NCBI GenBank assembly: GCA_947259715.1
Contig: CAMYNR010000194.1
Location: 1-32,166 of the forward strand
Length of the DNA stretch: 32,166 bases
Direction of reading: 5' to 3'
Source: an uncultured Desulfuromonadales bacterium
GTDB lineage: Bacteria; Desulfobacterota; Desulfuromonadia; Desulfuromonadales; Geopsychrobacteraceae
Shown: positions 18,571 to 26,647 of the stretch, piece by piece
Layout: each line of letters starts with the position of its first letter
Position numbering within the stretch: position 1 is the first letter of the stretch
The notes under the pieces: generated by a model
Database searches by the model: none
Seen by the model: only the letters and a program-made list of their open reading frames with translations
What the model was told of the DNA's origin: nothing
Position numbers and translations under genes: made by a program

Positions 18571-19045
18571 CCGGCGACTCCTCCTCGATATAAATAGTGG
18601 CGATCCCCCCGCTTTTCGAGGGGTGCCGCTCAACCCCTTCGACCAGCATTTCCGTCAACAGCAGCTCACAGCTGGCAAACACCTCGGCCTCGAACATGTG
18701 ACCGCCGATCACCTCGCCGGAGCTTTTGGCCAGCATGACATGCAGGTGGCAATCAACCTCCCCGGCTTCATCCGAAATCAGGTTTCCCTCCAGACCGAGC
18801 AGCTCCAGGGGCCCCTGGGCCTGATGCTGATGCATGCGCGGCTCGGTGATCGGTCGTTTGGCGCCGGTTTTAATCCCCCGGTAATGAATATTCACCACCG
18901 AGCCGACAGCGGAGATCAGCACCGCGTTCCTGGTCCCAGTCTCCCGGGCGAAAGCCAGCAGTCGCTCACGGATCTTCTCCCCCGGTTTGATTTTGATGAT
19001 AAAACGTCGTCCCTGTTGCCATTCCTTGTACCAGGCACCTGTCAT
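18563..19045 (-). CDS. PPC/DUF296-domain protein embedded in the citrate lyase operon
   Basis: The 160-residue protein matches the plant-and-prokaryote-conserved (PPC, DUF296) fold. It shows the ISAVGSVVN strand-turn (44-52), then CHLHVMLA (99-106) and VIGGHMFEAEV (112-122), whose His100, His102 and His116 are the conserved histidines typical of bacterial PPC proteins and could bind a metal. Bacterial members are often labelled DNA-binding, but no helix-turn-helix is visible and their role is unclear. It lies 18 bp after citD and overlaps citE by 8 bp, so it is made together with the lyase subunits. Possible roles are small-molecule sensing, metal-dependent accessory chemistry or regulation of the operon; nothing in the sequence decides between them. 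Confidence 0.85.
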   Translation of the reverse strand: MTGAWYKEWQQGRRFIIKIKPGEKIRERLLAFARETGTRNAVLISAVGSVVNIHYRGIKTGAKRPITEPRMHQHQAQGPLELLGLEGNLISDEAGEVDCHLHVMLAKSSGEVIGGHMFEAEVFASCELLLTEMLVEGVERHPSKSGGIATIYIEEESPDV

Positions 19046-19063
19046 TCCTTTTCCCCTTCCAAC

Positions 19064-19333
19064 TCAGCTGTGGTCTGCGCAGGCCCGCTTAAGGCCGGCT
19101 TCCAACCGCGCGACAATTGCGTAATCGAGGGCGCCACGGTCGTTTATTCGGATATGTCCGCTGCTCACCTGATGAAGTTCCAGAACCTTCTCAACCTGGG
19201 CGCGGATCAAATGCTCAAACTGCTGCTTGACGGTCGATTCGATATCGATGAGTAAATCTTCTGCTGGTTCGAGAAAAATCATCAGATCGCTCGACTGCAT
19301 GGTCCCGGACTGGGCGGATTTCACGATTTCCAT
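19064..19333 (-). CDS. citD: Citrate lyase gamma subunit (acyl carrier protein)
   Basis: CitD carries the phosphoribosyl-dephospho-CoA arm that holds the acyl group in citrate lyase. The 89-residue protein starts MEIVKSAQSGTMQSSDLMI. Ser14 in the GTMQSSD motif corresponds to the modified serine of characterised CitD (GTLESSD). The family tail is seen in INDRGALDYAIVARLEAGLKRA. It begins on the last base of the citC stop codon (TGATG), which implies coupled translation. Confidence 0.93.
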   Translation of the reverse strand: MEIVKSAQSGTMQSSDLMIFLEPAEDLLIDIESTVKQQFEHLIRAQVEKVLELHQVSSGHIRINDRGALDYAIVARLEAGLKRACADHS

Positions 19334-20346
19334 CAGTGTCTCCTCTGGTAATTGTTCAAGCTCTGCTGCAACTCTCTGCCGGCAGCCGAGAGCAAAAAGG
19401 TCAGGGTCGATTCCGGCACCAGCCGGCGCAGAGTTTCGTAAGCTTCGCGACGCAATTCCTGCCGCACCCGATAGGCGCTGATCGGCTCGCCATCAACCTG
19501 GCAACGCTCCAATTGGACGGTCTGCAAACGAAATGGCGGCAGCAGCTCCTGCATGGTGTCGCTGTATTGGCGGGTGGTGCGACAAAAGGGTTCGGTACCG
19601 ACAAAGCGGGTTTCAATATTGAAAAATGGCGCCAGATGTTTGGCGAAGAGCAGCAGGTCGAGCTCCATCTGCAAAGCGCTCAGATCATCATCGGCTTTCA
19701 GAAAATAGCCCGGAAAGGTCACGCCGCTGATGGCATAATCACCGGTATCGAGGATGCTGACGTTGGCCAGATGAGCCACCCCCTCACGTACCAGTTGATA
19801 GCGCACCTCGAAAGGGAAAAAGCTGCGTTCCTCGCGAACGACGAAAACGTACAGATGATCGACCTGCCGGGCAGCGCTTTCGATGAGGTACTGGTGCCCC
19901 AGGGTAAAGGGATTGCAGTTGACCACCACAGCACCGTTATGACCCGGTTTGACCAACGGGGCGTATTTATCAAGGTAGCGTTTGAGACCACTGCCGAACT
20001 CCATCAGGCAGGCTTTGTGGTGGCTGACCAGGGGGAGAAAATTGCAAGCCTGAAAGGAAGGAACCGACGCCGGCGGGGTAAAGACAAAAAAGGCCTGGTA
20101 GCCGGCCTGATAGCCACTCTGCAGCAACGCTGATATCAACTCTCCGAGTACGCTGCTGCCCTGCCCGTCGGGATCGATGGCAAACATTTTAAAAACATTG
20201 CGATCCCGAGCCGCGGTCGCCAGCAGTCGCCCTCCATCAAAGAGGCCGAACTGAACGTCGAAGTTCGCTTCGAATTTCAGGCCCTGCTGCTCAATCAACT
20301 GTATGGCCTGCTGCTGATCATGCTGCCCGAGCAAAGGAACAACCAT
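19333..20346 (-). CDS. citC: [Citrate [pro-3S]-lyase] ligase
   Basis: CitC activates citrate lyase by ATP-dependent acetylation of the CitD prosthetic group. The protein has an N-terminal acetyltransferase-like domain and a nucleotidyltransferase domain. The latter holds NCNPFTLGHQYLIE with the (H/T)xGH signature, VVREERSFFPF, RFVGTEPFCRTTRQY and the ISAYRVRQ motif. Three starts are possible: ATG at 20346 (chosen, 337 residues), GTG at 20358 and GTG at 20391 (352 residues). None has a strong ribosome site, and similarity to other CitC proteins begins only after the ATG. It is the first gene of the operon. Confidence 0.93.
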   Translation of the reverse strand: MVVPLLGQHDQQQAIQLIEQQGLKFEANFDVQFGLFDGGRLLATAARDRNVFKMFAIDPDGQGSSVLGELISALLQSGYQAGYQAFFVFTPPASVPSFQACNFLPLVSHHKACLMEFGSGLKRYLDKYAPLVKPGHNGAVVVNCNPFTLGHQYLIESAARQVDHLYVFVVREERSFFPFEVRYQLVREGVAHLANVSILDTGDYAISGVTFPGYFLKADDDLSALQMELDLLLFAKHLAPFFNIETRFVGTEPFCRTTRQYSDTMQELLPPFRLQTVQLERCQVDGEPISAYRVRQELRREAYETLRRLVPESTLTFLLSAAGRELQQSLNNYQRRH

Positions 20347-20409
20347 TGTTTTTTGCACCCATTTCCGTGGAAAAAGTAACGCAACGGGCACAATCTAACA
20401 TTGGTGAAA

Positions 20410-20417
20410 TGTATACA
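20410..20417. promoter_or_regulatory. TGTATACA palindrome, possible GntR/FadR-type operator
   Basis: This perfect 8 bp palindrome is about 64 bp upstream of the chosen citC start. TGTATACA cores are bound by several FadR-subfamily GntR regulators of organic-acid genes, but no regulator gene is present in the window. Weak, context-based call. Confidence 0.3.
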
Positions 20418-20547
20418 GAAATCTTTAATGTCGGCCGCGGGAATTTTCTTTATTCAGGTTATAAACCAAGACCTTACAACACCTTCGTTGATAGCTTTTG
20501 CAACAGATCAAGCGTAAATATCCTGACCTAAAACCTAAGAAAAGGAT

Positions 20548-20622
20548 TTAACGCAGAGGCGGAGAGATCGCAGAGAAAAGCTAATTTCTCAGTCCCTACC
20601 ATCCTCTGCGCCTCTGCGTTAA
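20548..20622. repeat. Palindromic CGCAGAG-rich element
   Basis: TTAACGCAGAGGCG at 20548-20561 is the exact reverse complement of CGCCTCTGCGTTAA at 20609-20622. A second CGCAGAG (20569-20575) and a second CTCTGCG (20604-20610) lie inside, so each arm holds two copies. The form suggests a dispersed extragenic palindrome or hairpin element. Only one copy occurs in this window. Confidence 0.6.
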
Positions 20623-20714
20623 GTACTGAGGTTTTCGTTTACGACCTGCTTTTTGGTTTTAGAAATGTAAAAACATGGGACCTGCCCGGTCTGTGCTGCT
20701 GGCAGAAACGCTTT

Positions 20715-20723
20715 TGCTATACT
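20715..20723 (+). promoter_or_regulatory. Extended -10 element, probable glpK promoter
   Basis: TGCTATACT provides a TG extension and a TATACT -10 hexamer about 54 bp before the glpK ATG. No good -35 is present at 17 bp, which is tolerated with an extended -10. Confidence 0.4.
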
Positions 20724-20776
20724 TTTCTTCCACCAACTCTGAAAACCGAGGGCAAACAATATCTACTGGAGAAAAG

Positions 20777-22267
20777 ATGAGTCGACACCCACTGATTCTG
20801 GCCATCGATCAGGGAACCACCAGCAGCCGGGCAATTGTCTATAATCTGCAGGGGGAACAGGTCAGTCTGGCTCAACAGGAGTTTCGCCAGATATTTCCAG
20901 CTGACGGCTGGGTCGAGCATGATCCACAGGAGATCTGGCAAAGCACGCTCCAGGTCTGCCGCGAAGCGATCGGGCTAGCCGAATCAGGCGACAGCGAGAT
21001 TGTCTGCATCGGCATCACCAACCAGCGGGAGACCACCCTCCTTTGGGACCGCCAGACCGGCCAAGCGGTTGGCAACGCGATCGTCTGGCAGGATCGGCGA
21101 ACTGCAGAGCACTGTCGCCGATTAAAAGCCGAAGGCGTCGAAGGGATGGTCAGGGAAAAAACCGGCCTGCTTCTCGATCCTTATTTTTCTGGAACTAAAC
21201 TGGCCTGGATGCTGGAACAGGATGCGGCGGTTCGCAGCAGGGCCGAGCAGGGCAAGCTGATCTTCGGCACCGTCGATACCTATCTCCTCTGGCAACTCAC
21301 CGCTGGAAAAGTTCACGCCACTGACGCCAGCAACGCTTCGCGCACCCTGCTTTATAATATTCAGGAAAATTGCTGGGATGAGGAATTATTACAGTTGCTG
21401 CGCATCCCGGCCGCCACCCTGCCGGAGGTCCATGACTGCGCAGCCGATTTCGGGACCACAGCTGCCGGAATCCTTCCTCGCCAACTGCCGGTCTGCGGCA
21501 TTGCGGGGGACCAACAGGCGGCCACCATCGGCCAGGCCTGCTTTGCGCCGGGAATGGTCAAGAGCACCTATGGCACGGGCTGTTTTGCCGTGTTGAATAC
21601 CGGTAAGGAGCTGGTGCGTTCAAAAAACCAGCTCCTCAGCACCATCGCCTATCGCCTGCAGGGTGAGACCACCTATGCCCTGGAGGGCAGCATCTTCGTC
21701 GCTGGTGCCGCGGTGCAATGGCTGCGCGACAGCTTGCATTTGATCGATTCAACCGCCCAGACGGAACAGCTGGCCAGCTCTCTACGGAATAATCGAGGGG
21801 TTTACCTGGTTCCGGCTTTTGTCGGACTGGGCGCACCTTATTGGGATCCGGACGCCCGCGCGGCGATTTTCGGCCTGACCCGGGACAGCGGCATCGCCGA
21901 CATCGTCCGGGCGGCCCTGGAGTCGGTCTGCTATCAGACCAGTGATCTGATTCAGGCGATGGCTGCCGATGGCCAATTGAATATCTCAGCCCTGCGGGTC
22001 GATGGCGGTATGGTCGCCAACAACTGGCTGCTGCAATTTCTCGCCGACATCCTCAACCTGCCGGTCCAGCGACCCCGGATTACAGAAACCACCGCCCTGG
22101 GCGCAGCCTATCTGGCCGGGCTGCAATACGGACTTTTCAGTTCCCTCAGCGATGTAGAAAAATGCTGGCAGCAGCAGGCGGAATTTCAGCCCCAATTCGA
22201 GGAGCTGCAACGTCAGCAGCTCCTCTCGGGCTGGAAGAAGGCCGTGGGAAAAGTTCTGACCAGCTAG
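20777..22267 (+). CDS. glpK: Glycerol kinase
   Basis: GlpK phosphorylates glycerol to glycerol-3-phosphate with ATP in the cytoplasm, trapping it for GlpD. The 496-residue protein has the FGGY-family ATP-binding motif [12 protein letters not shown] (9-20), the glycerol-binding region [12 protein letters not shown] and IVWQDRRT, the signature [15 protein letters not shown], and the second-domain motif [18 protein letters not shown]. The ATG at 20777 is preceded by CTGGAGA and gives the usual 496-500 residue length; extending upstream to 20675 would add an unrelated 34 residues across the promoter. It is transcribed away from the citrate lyase operon whose last metabolic gene is glpD. No glpF transporter is adjacent. 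Confidence 0.97.
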   Translation: MSRHPLILAIDQGTTSSRAIVYNLQGEQVSLAQQEFRQIFPADGWVEHDPQEIWQSTLQVCREAIGLAESGDSEIVCIGITNQRETTLLWDRQTGQAVGNAIVWQDRRTAEHCRRLKAEGVEGMVREKTGLLLDPYFSGTKLAWMLEQDAAVRSRAEQGKLIFGTVDTYLLWQLTAGKVHATDASNASRTLLYNIQENCWDEELLQLLRIPAATLPEVHDCAADFGTTAAGILPRQLPVCGIAGDQQAATIGQACFAPGMVKSTYGTGCFAVLNTGKELVRSKNQLLSTIAYRLQGETTYALEGSIFVAGAAVQWLRDSLHLIDSTAQTEQLASSLRNNRGVYLVPAFVGLGAPYWDPDARAAIFGLTRDSGIADIVRAALESVCYQTSDLIQAMAADGQLNISALRVDGGMVANNWLLQFLADILNLPVQRPRITETTALGAAYLAGLQYGLFSSLSDVEKCWQQQAEFQPQFEELQRQQLLSGWKKAVGKVLTS

Positions 22268-22282
22268 ATCTTGCTACAGTAA

Positions 22283-22316
22283 GAAAAAGTCCGGACCCAG
22301 CTCAGTCCTGATTTTT
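22283..22316. terminator. Weak stem-loop between convergent glpK and the AsmA-like gene
   Basis: An A-tract, GGAC, an 8 nt loop, GTCC and a T-tract lie just after the glpK stop, with internal mismatches between the GC stem and the A/T runs. The layout fits a weak bidirectional terminator. Confidence 0.35.
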
Positions 22317-22409
22317 GCCCCAGGAATCGAAGACAAGTGACCCAAATGAGTGCCAAGAGCTATCCCGGCACGACCAGGGAAACCAGGTTGTTGCCGCACC
22401 CCCAGCCGG

Positions 22410-24416
22410 TTACTTGAACTTGAACCCTTTGATCAATTCCTTCGGATCCTTCAGAATCTCCTTGGGATTTTCGAGGGCCTTTTTCGGGTCCTGCAAAACC
22501 TTTTCAACAGCCTCCTTGGCCTGAGATTTGACTTTCTCTTCGAGGACCGATCGCAGGTCAAGCTTCCAACCAGGATCGGTCAAGCTGCCCTGAACGCGAA
22601 TCGGGATCGGCACTCCGACCAGGTCTTGCAGATCGTCGCCCCCCTGGCCGGTCAGGGAAGCGACCAGCTTGGCGGTCACCAGGTAATTGACCTGCTCCTG
22701 GGGCAGATCGACCTGGCCGTTGCCGCCGATCCGCAGCAGGGGCGACTTCATGCTGAGATCGTTATTACTGACCACGCCATTGACAATATTGGCACTGCCG
22801 GAAAGTTCGGTAAAATCGGTGGTCTGGTCGCTGGCCGGCGGCGGAGCCTGGCCGGAAAGAGTTGCTTTGGCGCGACGGATCATATCGGGGATATTGATCC
22901 CTTTGAGGGCTCCCTCGCCAACTTTAAGCGCGGCGTTTCCGTTCAGGCTGCGCATGATGGTAGCTTCATCGGCTGCAGTCAGACTCAGATCGGCGTTGAC
23001 ATCTGCTGCCCCCTTGATGACATCCTTATCCATGGCCGCCTTGAGGTAATCGCCAACCTGGAAACCCTTGACGTTGAGCTGCGCTTTAATTTTCGGATCT
23101 GTTCCGCGCAGATCAACATTAATCTTATTATTCACCATCCCCTGATAAAGTTTGGCGGTCAACGGGCTGACGTCCAGAATTCCGTCTCGCATCTTGATCA
23201 GCATGGCGATATCGGTGACCAGCAGCTTGTCTTTGATCAATTTACCGATCTTCAGGTCGCCATTCACCAGCAGCTTCGTCAGGCCAGCGTTTTGTTGCGC
23301 GCCGGCGCTGGTCCCGCTGCCGGTTTGCGGTTTTTCTGCGACGCCTGGCGGAACCGGAGCGACGAATCGATCAACATCGATCTGGTCGGCCTGTAGAACG
23401 AAATCGATCTGCTGCTTCTCGCCCTTCTGGGCCGAAGCGAACTCACCCTGAATGGTTCCACCGGGAATGCCGATGGTCAGTGGTTTAAGTTTGGCCGCCA
23501 TGGTATTGAGGTCGAGAGCCAGGACGCTGTCAACACTCAGCTCTGCTGAGCGATTCGGAATCTCTTCCCCGGTCACCTTGGTTTTCAGATTGAAGGGTTG
23601 GACATCGAGGCGCATCGTTTTCTGGTTGAAGGCCAGATTAGCGGTGAGGTCGAGGTCAATGGTTTCAACCGGCAGGTCTTTTGCCTTCAGGTTGGACGCA
23701 TAGCTCATGTCCTGAACTTTAACCAATCCAGCCTCCGGATCAAGATAGGCTGTTCCTTTGAGCTGATGGTCACCGGAGATCTGCGGGTCACTGAGATCAA
23801 CCTTGAAATCAAGCGAAAAAGGAACCTCTTTCTCAAGACCGACCTCCGTGGCGTTAAAATGGAAATCGGCCAGGGTGTAGCTGGTGCCGGCCTTCGCATC
23901 CTGGTAGCTGATATTGGCGCTGCTGACCTCAATCCCTTCCAGGAACAGCGCCAGGGCGCCGGCTGCCCCCTGCTCCTCAGTTTTTTCGGCCGGCTCGGCG
24001 GCTTTATCGGAACCGGCCTGAGTGAGATCATCCCAGTTGTTGACACCATCCTTGCGGGTCTGCAGATTCAACTCAAAGCCATCAAGCACCAGGGTGCTCA
24101 TCTCGACCTGCTTGGAAAATAATGGCATCAACCTCAGGCGGGCCTCGGCCCGCTTAAAAGAAGCAAAGTCACCAGAAAAACCATCCGCGTTGCCAAAACG
24201 CGTCTCGCCGATCTCAACTCCGAGCCAAGGGAAAATGCTTAAGTCGAGGGCACCGAGAATCTGCAACTCGCGACCGGTGGTTTTTTCGACCCTTTCGCTG
24301 AGCTGCTGCTTGACCTGATCAAGATCGACGGTTGTGGAAAGATAAGCGACAATCCCGGCAACAACCAGAATCAGAACCAGACAGATAATCGCAACGATTT
24401 TTAAGACGCGTCCCAT
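22410..24416 (-). CDS. AsmA-family envelope protein
   Basis: The 668-residue protein has an N-terminal TM anchor (residues 5-27, KIVAIICLVLILVVAGIVAY) followed by a long periplasmic beta-rich region. The N-terminal domain has the AsmA pattern GRELQILGALDLSIFPWLGV, and the C-terminal AsmA domain shows SGSANIVNGVVSNNDL and GNGQVDLPQEQVNYLV, then VPIPIRVQGSLTDPGWKLDL. The last 40 residues form a lysine-rich helix with DPK-like steps. AsmA-like proteins are believed to help outer-membrane assembly or bridge the periplasm for lipid transport. The gene is monocistronic and divergent from the sensor kinase at 24620. Confidence 0.9.
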   Translation of the reverse strand: MGRVLKIVAIICLVLILVVAGIVAYLSTTVDLDQVKQQLSERVEKTTGRELQILGALDLSIFPWLGVEIGETRFGNADGFSGDFASFKRAEARLRLMPLFSKQVEMSTLVLDGFELNLQTRKDGVNNWDDLTQAGSDKAAEPAEKTEEQGAAGALALFLEGIEVSSANISYQDAKAGTSYTLADFHFNATEVGLEKEVPFSLDFKVDLSDPQISGDHQLKGTAYLDPEAGLVKVQDMSYASNLKAKDLPVETIDLDLTANLAFNQKTMRLDVQPFNLKTKVTGEEIPNRSAELSVDSVLALDLNTMAAKLKPLTIGIPGGTIQGEFASAQKGEKQQIDFVLQADQIDVDRFVAPVPPGVAEKPQTGSGTSAGAQQNAGLTKLLVNGDLKIGKLIKDKLLVTDIAMLIKMRDGILDVSPLTAKLYQGMVNNKINVDLRGTDPKIKAQLNVKGFQVGDYLKAAMDKDVIKGAADVNADLSLTAADEATIMRSLNGNAALKVGEGALKGINIPDMIRRAKATLSGQAPPPASDQTTDFTELSGSANIVNGVVSNNDLSMKSPLLRIGGNGQVDLPQEQVNYLVTAKLVASLTGQGGDDLQDLVGVPIPIRVQGSLTDPGWKLDLRSVLEEKVKSQAKEAVEKVLQDPKKALENPKEILKDPKELIKGFKFK

Positions 24417-24578
24417 GGCGACCCCCAGTTTGTGTTGGTTTTCTTCTTCCTATGAACCATACTTCATCTTTGCAGGAGCGCAACTTCAGCAAAAGGAAAG
24501 TGTGCTCCTGGAAAATTACCAGTCCACCACCCAGGGCACATTGCCCTTTGATGGATGCCTGCTAAAATTTCCCTAATC

Positions 24579-24614
24579 ATGCATTTGACATGTAATTTTT
24601 TCAAGGAAATGCAT
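24579..24614. promoter_or_regulatory. Inverted repeat overlapping the leader of the sensor kinase gene
   Basis: ATGCATTT at 24579-24586 and AAATGCAT at 24607-24614 are perfect inverted copies 20 bp apart. A TTGACA (24585-24590) begins at the left arm, and the kinase ribosome site AAGGAA lies at 24603-24608 beside the right arm. Could be an autoregulatory operator; speculative. Confidence 0.3.
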
Positions 24615-24619
24615 TCTCT

Positions 24620-26629
24620 GTGAAGCTCATTGATCTCATAAAGCCAAATTATATTTTCTCCATCGGTCTGATTTTCACTATTTTGATGATTTTATCGACT
24701 TTTTTTGAGTTGCGGCAAAGTCGTCTTGAATTGATTCAAATGCATGAGTATGAGGGATTATCCCTGCTGGAAATCATCAAACAAAGCGCCACCAACTCGA
24801 TATTGTCACAAACAGAAATACAGCAGCAGATCGCCGAGCGGCTTTCCAACAATGCACGTTTGCTACAAGAGCTTGAAAAACATCAACCGCTAACCCATGC
24901 CTTGCTGAAAAACTTTGCCAGCAGAAACAATCTCTACCGAATCAACGTTTTTGACGCGGAGGGAAATAAAATCGAATCAAGCGTTCTAGAGCCGCACAAA
25001 GGCAAGGGTAAATACCGGCCTGAGCAATTTTTCCAACCGATTCTCGATGGCAAGACACAAGAGATCGATATCGGTCTGAAACAGGCCCGCCACCTTGAAG
25101 AGCAACGCTATGCCGTCGCAGTGAAACGGCACAGTGGCGGGGTTATTGTAATCAATGTTGACGCAGCGGAAATGCTGGCCTTCGGCAAACGGATTGGGCT
25201 CGACAGGTTAATTAAAGATATCAGCCGTCAACAAGAGTTGGTCTATGTCGTTCTGCAGGATGAGAATGGCATCCTGGCTGCGACGCCCGGCCTGCAAAAG
25301 ATAAGTTCCATTCTCGAGGACAATTTCTTGCGGGCAGATGCGATTCAGACCCGCGCAACCCACTTCAATGGTCAGGAAGTGTTGGAGATTGTCAGCCCCT
25401 TTGCTGTCGCCGGCGGATACCAGGGGAAATTGCGCATCGGTCTGCATCTGGGTGAAATCCGTAGCTTGGAAAAGCGCATGATTCAACGGGCAGTCATGAC
25501 TTCGCTCGGTGTTATTTTTGTCGGATTTATCCTTACCAGCATTGTGATCATCGGCCAAAATTTTCGGTTATTGCAGCACCAGCATACCCAAATGCAATCC
25601 GACACCGGTAATATTTTACATGCGATGAGTGACGCCGTGATCGGGGTCGATGCACAGCGCGCAGTCAGGTTTACCAACACCGCCGCCCGGCGTATTCTCG
25701 ACTTGAAGCAAAACCGGGTCACTGGTCTTCCCCTGACCGATTTATTTTCTAATGGCCAGGCAATTATGGAGGCACTGGAAAAGCAGCAATCCCTGGAGAA
25801 TGTTGAGCAGACCCTGCAAATCAAATCGTTGAATCGTCCTATTTCCGTTATTGTCAGCGTCTCTTTTGTTTTTGATGAAACCGGCAGCATGGAAGCCGGC
25901 GTTATTTTGCTGCGCGATCAGACCAATCAGAAAAAACTGGAAGAACAGCTGCGCCGCAAGGAAAAATTATCCGCGATGGGCCAATTGGCAGCGGGTGTCG
26001 CGCACGAGATTCGCAATCCGCTCAATGCGATCAGCATGATTGTCCAGCGTTTCCATAAAGAGTTCAAGCCGACCAGGGATCAGGAGGAGTATTTGGCACT
26101 GACCCGAACCGTCCGCTCCGAAATCGAGCGGATCGGTCAAATTATCCGCCAGTTTTTGGATCTCGCGCGCCCTCCTAAATTGAATACGGCGCCGGTTTCG
26201 GTTGATGATTTGATCAGCCAGAGCGTCGCCGTGGTCGCGGCGCAGGCTGAGGCAAAGGATATCCGCCTGGTCACAGGTCCGGGTGTGCAAACAAGGGTTG
26301 AAGTCGACAAAAATCAATTTCACCAGGCGTTGCTGAATCTGCTGCAAAATGCCTTGGAGGCCGTGGCGCAAGGGGGGTTGATTTCCATCAAGGCCAGAAA
26401 AACCGACAAGCACCTGTCGATTGATGTCAAAGATGATGGTCCGGGCATTCCACCTGAGCAGCAAAAGAAGATATTTGATCTCTACTTCACGACCAAACCG
26501 GCCGGAACCGGATTGGGTCTGGCGCTGGTTCATCGCATTATTACGGAGCACGGCGGCGAAGTTTCAGTGCGCAGCAAACCGGGCCAAGGGACAACCTTCA
26601 CTCTCACCATACCGACAGAATCCATTTAA
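24620..26629 (+). CDS. dCache-PAS sensor histidine kinase (NtrB/ZraS-like)
   Basis: This is a 669-residue membrane kinase. TM helices at about 12-29 and 291-312 enclose a large periplasmic dCache-like sensor with a PAS-like fold (for example YRINVFDAEGNKI at 106-118). A cytoplasmic PAS domain follows (about 326-438), then HisKA with His462 in VAHEIRNPLNAI and an ATPase domain with N-box LLNLLQNALE (571-580), DDGPGI (605-610) and GTGLGLAL (629-636). The start is GTG with AAGGAA 11 nt upstream. It is followed after 18 bp by its sigma-54 activator, forming a classic NtrBC-type pair. The extracellular ligand cannot be read from the sequence; the downstream exported proteins suggest an envelope or redox stimulus. 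Confidence 0.93.
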   Translation: MKLIDLIKPNYIFSIGLIFTILMILSTFFELRQSRLELIQMHEYEGLSLLEIIKQSATNSILSQTEIQQQIAERLSNNARLLQELEKHQPLTHALLKNFASRNNLYRINVFDAEGNKIESSVLEPHKGKGKYRPEQFFQPILDGKTQEIDIGLKQARHLEEQRYAVAVKRHSGGVIVINVDAAEMLAFGKRIGLDRLIKDISRQQELVYVVLQDENGILAATPGLQKISSILEDNFLRADAIQTRATHFNGQEVLEIVSPFAVAGGYQGKLRIGLHLGEIRSLEKRMIQRAVMTSLGVIFVGFILTSIVIIGQNFRLLQHQHTQMQSDTGNILHAMSDAVIGVDAQRAVRFTNTAARRILDLKQNRVTGLPLTDLFSNGQAIMEALEKQQSLENVEQTLQIKSLNRPISVIVSVSFVFDETGSMEAGVILLRDQTNQKKLEEQLRRKEKLSAMGQLAAGVAHEIRNPLNAISMIVQRFHKEFKPTRDQEEYLALTRTVRSEIERIGQIIRQFLDLARPPKLNTAPVSVDDLISQSVAVVAAQAEAKDIRLVTGPGVQTRVEVDKNQFHQALLNLLQNALEAVAQGGLISIKARKTDKHLSIDVKDDGPGIPPEQQKKIFDLYFTTKPAGTGLGLALVHRIITEHGGEVSVRSKPGQGTTFTLTIPTESI

Positions 26630-26647
26630 ATCAGCGGGAAGAGCACT

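Larger units (their letters stand above)
20347..20776. other. Divergent regulatory region between citC and glpK
   Basis: This gene-free stretch of 430 bp is distinctly AT-rich on its left side. It contains a TGTATACA palindrome near citC, a 75 bp palindromic element in the middle and an extended -10 promoter near glpK. No convincing coding sequence was seen on either strand. Divergent promoters controlling citrate lyase and glycerol kinase must lie here. Confidence 0.6.

Noticed and set aside
20488-20511. TTGAT...ATCAA as an FNR/CRP-type site
   Set aside because: The half-sites are 14 bp apart instead of 4, so this is not an FNR box; chance in AT-rich DNA is likely.
20675-20776. N-terminal extension of glycerol kinase
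   Set aside because: The extra 34 codons cross the likely promoter and have no family similarity; the ATG at 20777 has a ribosome site and gives the normal length.
22350-23396. 348-codon open frame on the plus strand opposite the AsmA-like gene
   Set aside because: The opposite strand encodes a recognisable AsmA protein over the whole interval; the plus-strand frame has no recognisable features.
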